Assembly (NCBI GenBank): GCA_014526335.1
Contig: JACTAT010000042.1
Location: 569,541-633,540 of the forward strand
Length of the DNA: 64,000 bases
Reading direction: 5' to 3'
Source of the DNA: Chrysaora quinquecirrha
Lineage: Eukaryota > Cnidaria > Scyphozoa > Semaeostomeae > Pelagiidae
Part shown: positions 61,601-64,000 of the stretch, piece after piece
How the letters are laid out: every line of letters begins with the position of its first letter
Numbering within the stretch: the stretch's first letter is position 1
The notes under the pieces: generated by a model
Seen by the model: the letters and a program-made list of their open reading frames with translations, nothing else
Databases searched by the model: none
What the model was told of the DNA's origin: nothing
Program-made: the position numbers and the translations under genes

Positions 61601-64000
61601 CAGCTCTTATAACATATACTTCAACCCAATGATTTCTGCCACGTCACTTGCGCTAGTTAAGTGTTTGATATGGGGGCCAAGCTTTTCAAAATGGCTTTGA
61701 GCGTAAGGGCTTAGCATAGCTCTATTATCAATGACCTTTAAGCTCTTATAACATATATTTCAACCCATTGATTTCTGCTACGTCCTATGCGCTAGTTAAG
61801 TGTTTGCTATGGGGACCAAGCTTTGTAAAGTGGCTTTGAACGTAAGGGCTTAGCATAGCTCTATTATCAATGACCTTTCAGCTCTTATAAATTATGTTTT
61901 AACCCAATGATTTCTGCTACGTCCTATGCGCTAGTTAAGTGATTGCTATGGGGGCCATGTTTTGTAAAGTGGCTTTGAGCGTAAGGGCTTAGCATAGCTC
62001 TATTATCAATGACCTTTCAGCTCTTATAACATATATTTCAACCCAATGATTTCTGCTACGTCTCGTGCGCTAGTTAGTGTTTGCTATGGGGGCCCAGTTT
62101 TGTAAAGTGGCTTTGAGCGTAAGCGCTTAGCATAGCTCTATTATCAATGACCTTTAAGCTCTTAAAACATATAATTCAACCCAATGATTTCTGCTACGTC
62201 CTATGATCTAGTTAAGTGTTTGCTATGGGGACCAAGCTTTGTAAAATGGCTTTGAGCGTAAGGGCGTAGCATAGCTCTATTATCAATGACCTTTCAGCTC
62301 TTATAACATATATTTCAACCAGATGATTTCTGCTACGTCCCGTGCGCTAGTTAGTGTTTGCTATGGGGGCCAAGCTTTGTAAAGTGGCTTTGAGCATAAG
62401 CGCTTAGCATAGCTCTATTATCAATGACCTTTCAGCTCTTATAACATATATTTCAACCAGATGATTTCTGCTACGTCCCGTGCGCTAGTTAGTGTTTGCT
62501 ATGGGGGCCCAGCTTTGTAAATTGGCTTTGAGCATAAGCACTTAGCATAGCTCTATTATCAAAGACCTTTCAGATCTTATAACATATATTTCAACCAAAT
62601 GATTTCAGCTAAGTCTCGTGCGCTAGTTAAGTGATTGCTATGGGGGCCATGTTTTGTAAAGTGGCTTTGAGCGTAAGGGCTTAGCATAGCTCTATTATCA
62701 ATAACCTTTCAGCTCTTATAACATATATTTCAACCCAATGATTTCTGCTACGTCCTATGCGCTAGTTAGTGTTTGCTATGGGGGCCTGGCTTTGTAAAGT
62801 GGCTTTGAGCGTAAGGGCTTAGCATAGCTCTATTATCAATGACCTTTCAGCTCTTATAACATATATTTCAACCCAATGATTCCTGCTTAGTCCCGTGCGC
62901 TAGTTAAGTGTTTGCTATGGGGGCCAAGCTTTGTAAAATGGCTTTGAGCGTAAGCGCTTAGCATAGCTCTATTATCAAAGACCTTTCAGCTCTTACAACA
63001 TATATTTCAACCCAATGATTTCTGCTATGTCTCGTGCGCTAGTTAATTGTTTGCTATGGGGGTCAAGCTTTGTCAAGTGGCTTTGAGCATAAGGGCTTAG
63101 CATAGCTCTATTATCAAAGACCTTTCAGCTCTCATAACATATATTTCAACCCAATGATTTCTGCTATGTCTCGTGCGCTAGTTAAGTGTTTGCTATGGGG
63201 GTCAAGCTTTGTCAAGTGGCTTTGAGCATAAGCGCTTAGTATAGCTCTATTATCAATGACCTTTCATCTCTTATAACATATATTTCAACCCAATGATTTC
63301 TGCTACGTCTCTTGCGCTAGTTAAGTGTTTGCTACGGGGGTCAAGCTTTGTAAAATGGCTTTGAGCGTAAGCATTTAGCATAGCTCTATTATCAATGACC
63401 TTTCAGCTCTTATAACATATATTTCAACCCAATGATTTCTGCTAAGTCCCGTGCGCTAGTTAGGTGTTTGCTATGGGGGCCAAGCTTTGTAAAATGGCTT
63501 TGAGCATAAGCATTTAGCATAGCTCTATTATCAATGACCTTTCAGCTCTTATAACATAAATTTCAACGTAATGACTTCTGCTAAGTCTCGTGCGCTAGTT
63601 AAGTGTTTGCTATGGGGGTCAAGCTTTGTCAAGTGGCTTTGAGCATAAGCGCTTAGCATAGCTCTATTATCAAAGACCTTTCAGCTCTTACAACATATAT
63701 TTCAACCCAATGATTTCTGCTATGTCTCGTGCGCTAGTTAAGTGTTTGCTATGGGGGTCAAGCTTTGTCAAGTGGCTTTGAGCATAAGGGCTTAGCATAG
63801 CTCTATTATCAAAGACCTTTCAGCTCTCATAACATATATTTCAACCCAATGATTTCTGCTATGTCTCGTGCGCTAGTTAAGTGTTTGCTATGGGGGTCAA
63901 GCTTTGTCAAGTGGCTTTGAGCATAAGCGCTTAGTATAGCTCTATTATCAATGACCTTTCATCTCTTATAACATATATTTCAACCCAATGATTTCTGCTA
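43633..64000. repeat. Satellite B array 2, 138/139-bp units, runs off the window
   Basis: About 147 units in the same orientation as array 1, continuing past the right edge. Local higher-order duplications are visible: 49735-50540 matches 54507-55312 at an offset of 4772 bp, and 59550-61420 matches 61630-63360 at about 1.94-2.08 kb. Irregular, scrambled units occur at 44745-45110 and 53310-53560. Confidence 0.97.

Noticed and set aside
43633..64000. CENP-B box in satellite B
   Set aside because: The CGGG in the monomer does not have the required TTCG and A at the right distances on either strand.

Overview
The window looks like nuclear DNA of a marine invertebrate animal, most likely an early-branching one such as a cnidarian, or a sponge. 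This is judged from an expanded-type class C GPCR, intron-bearing genes with GT-AG junctions, AT-rich noncoding sequence, many small inverted-repeat transposons and very long satellite arrays. Species is not resolved. Two runs of exactly 500 N (21571-22070 and 42041-42540) are scaffold gaps of unknown true size.

Region 1 (1-12.3 kb) holds one gene on the minus strand, a metabotropic-glutamate-receptor-like class C GPCR (1638-4687) that is broken by a single-base frameshift in a homopolymer. The rest is intergenic DNA rich in nonautonomous DNA transposons. Four superfamily signatures occur in the window: TA target sites (Tc1/mariner type), TTAA (piggyBac type), TAA (PIF/Harbinger type) and an exact 8-bp duplication (hAT type). 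One MITE is nested inside another.

Region 2 (12.3-18.4 kb) is a multi-exon minus-strand gene for a protein of about 1,350 residues. It carries an intein-like Hint domain of bacterial style, a long unrecognised middle region and a hydrophobic, glycine/alanine-rich C-terminal tail. It is the most interesting protein-coding locus here. A PIF/Harbinger-like MITE sits in one of its introns.

Region 3 (18.4-21.6 kb) holds a decayed SF3-helicase-like open reading frame on the plus strand and further MITEs.

Region 4 (22.07 kb to the end) is dominated by three satellites. Satellite A has a 105-bp unit made of two diverged ~52-bp halves. Satellite B has a 138/139-bp unit and fills 24.86-31.5 kb and 43.6 kb to the window end. 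Satellite C has a ~138-bp unit at 35.4-39.3 kb. A composite block (unique flank, then A, then B) occurs twice in the same orientation, at 22.07 kb and 41.78 kb. Between the two copies lies a decayed tyrosine-recombinase gene (32.3-40.2 kb, minus) that is spliced to small upstream phase-1 exons. Satellite C fills one of its introns.

No tRNA, rRNA, CRISPR array or bacterial operon was found. The genes show no evident common pathway; the organising theme is mobile and tandem DNA.
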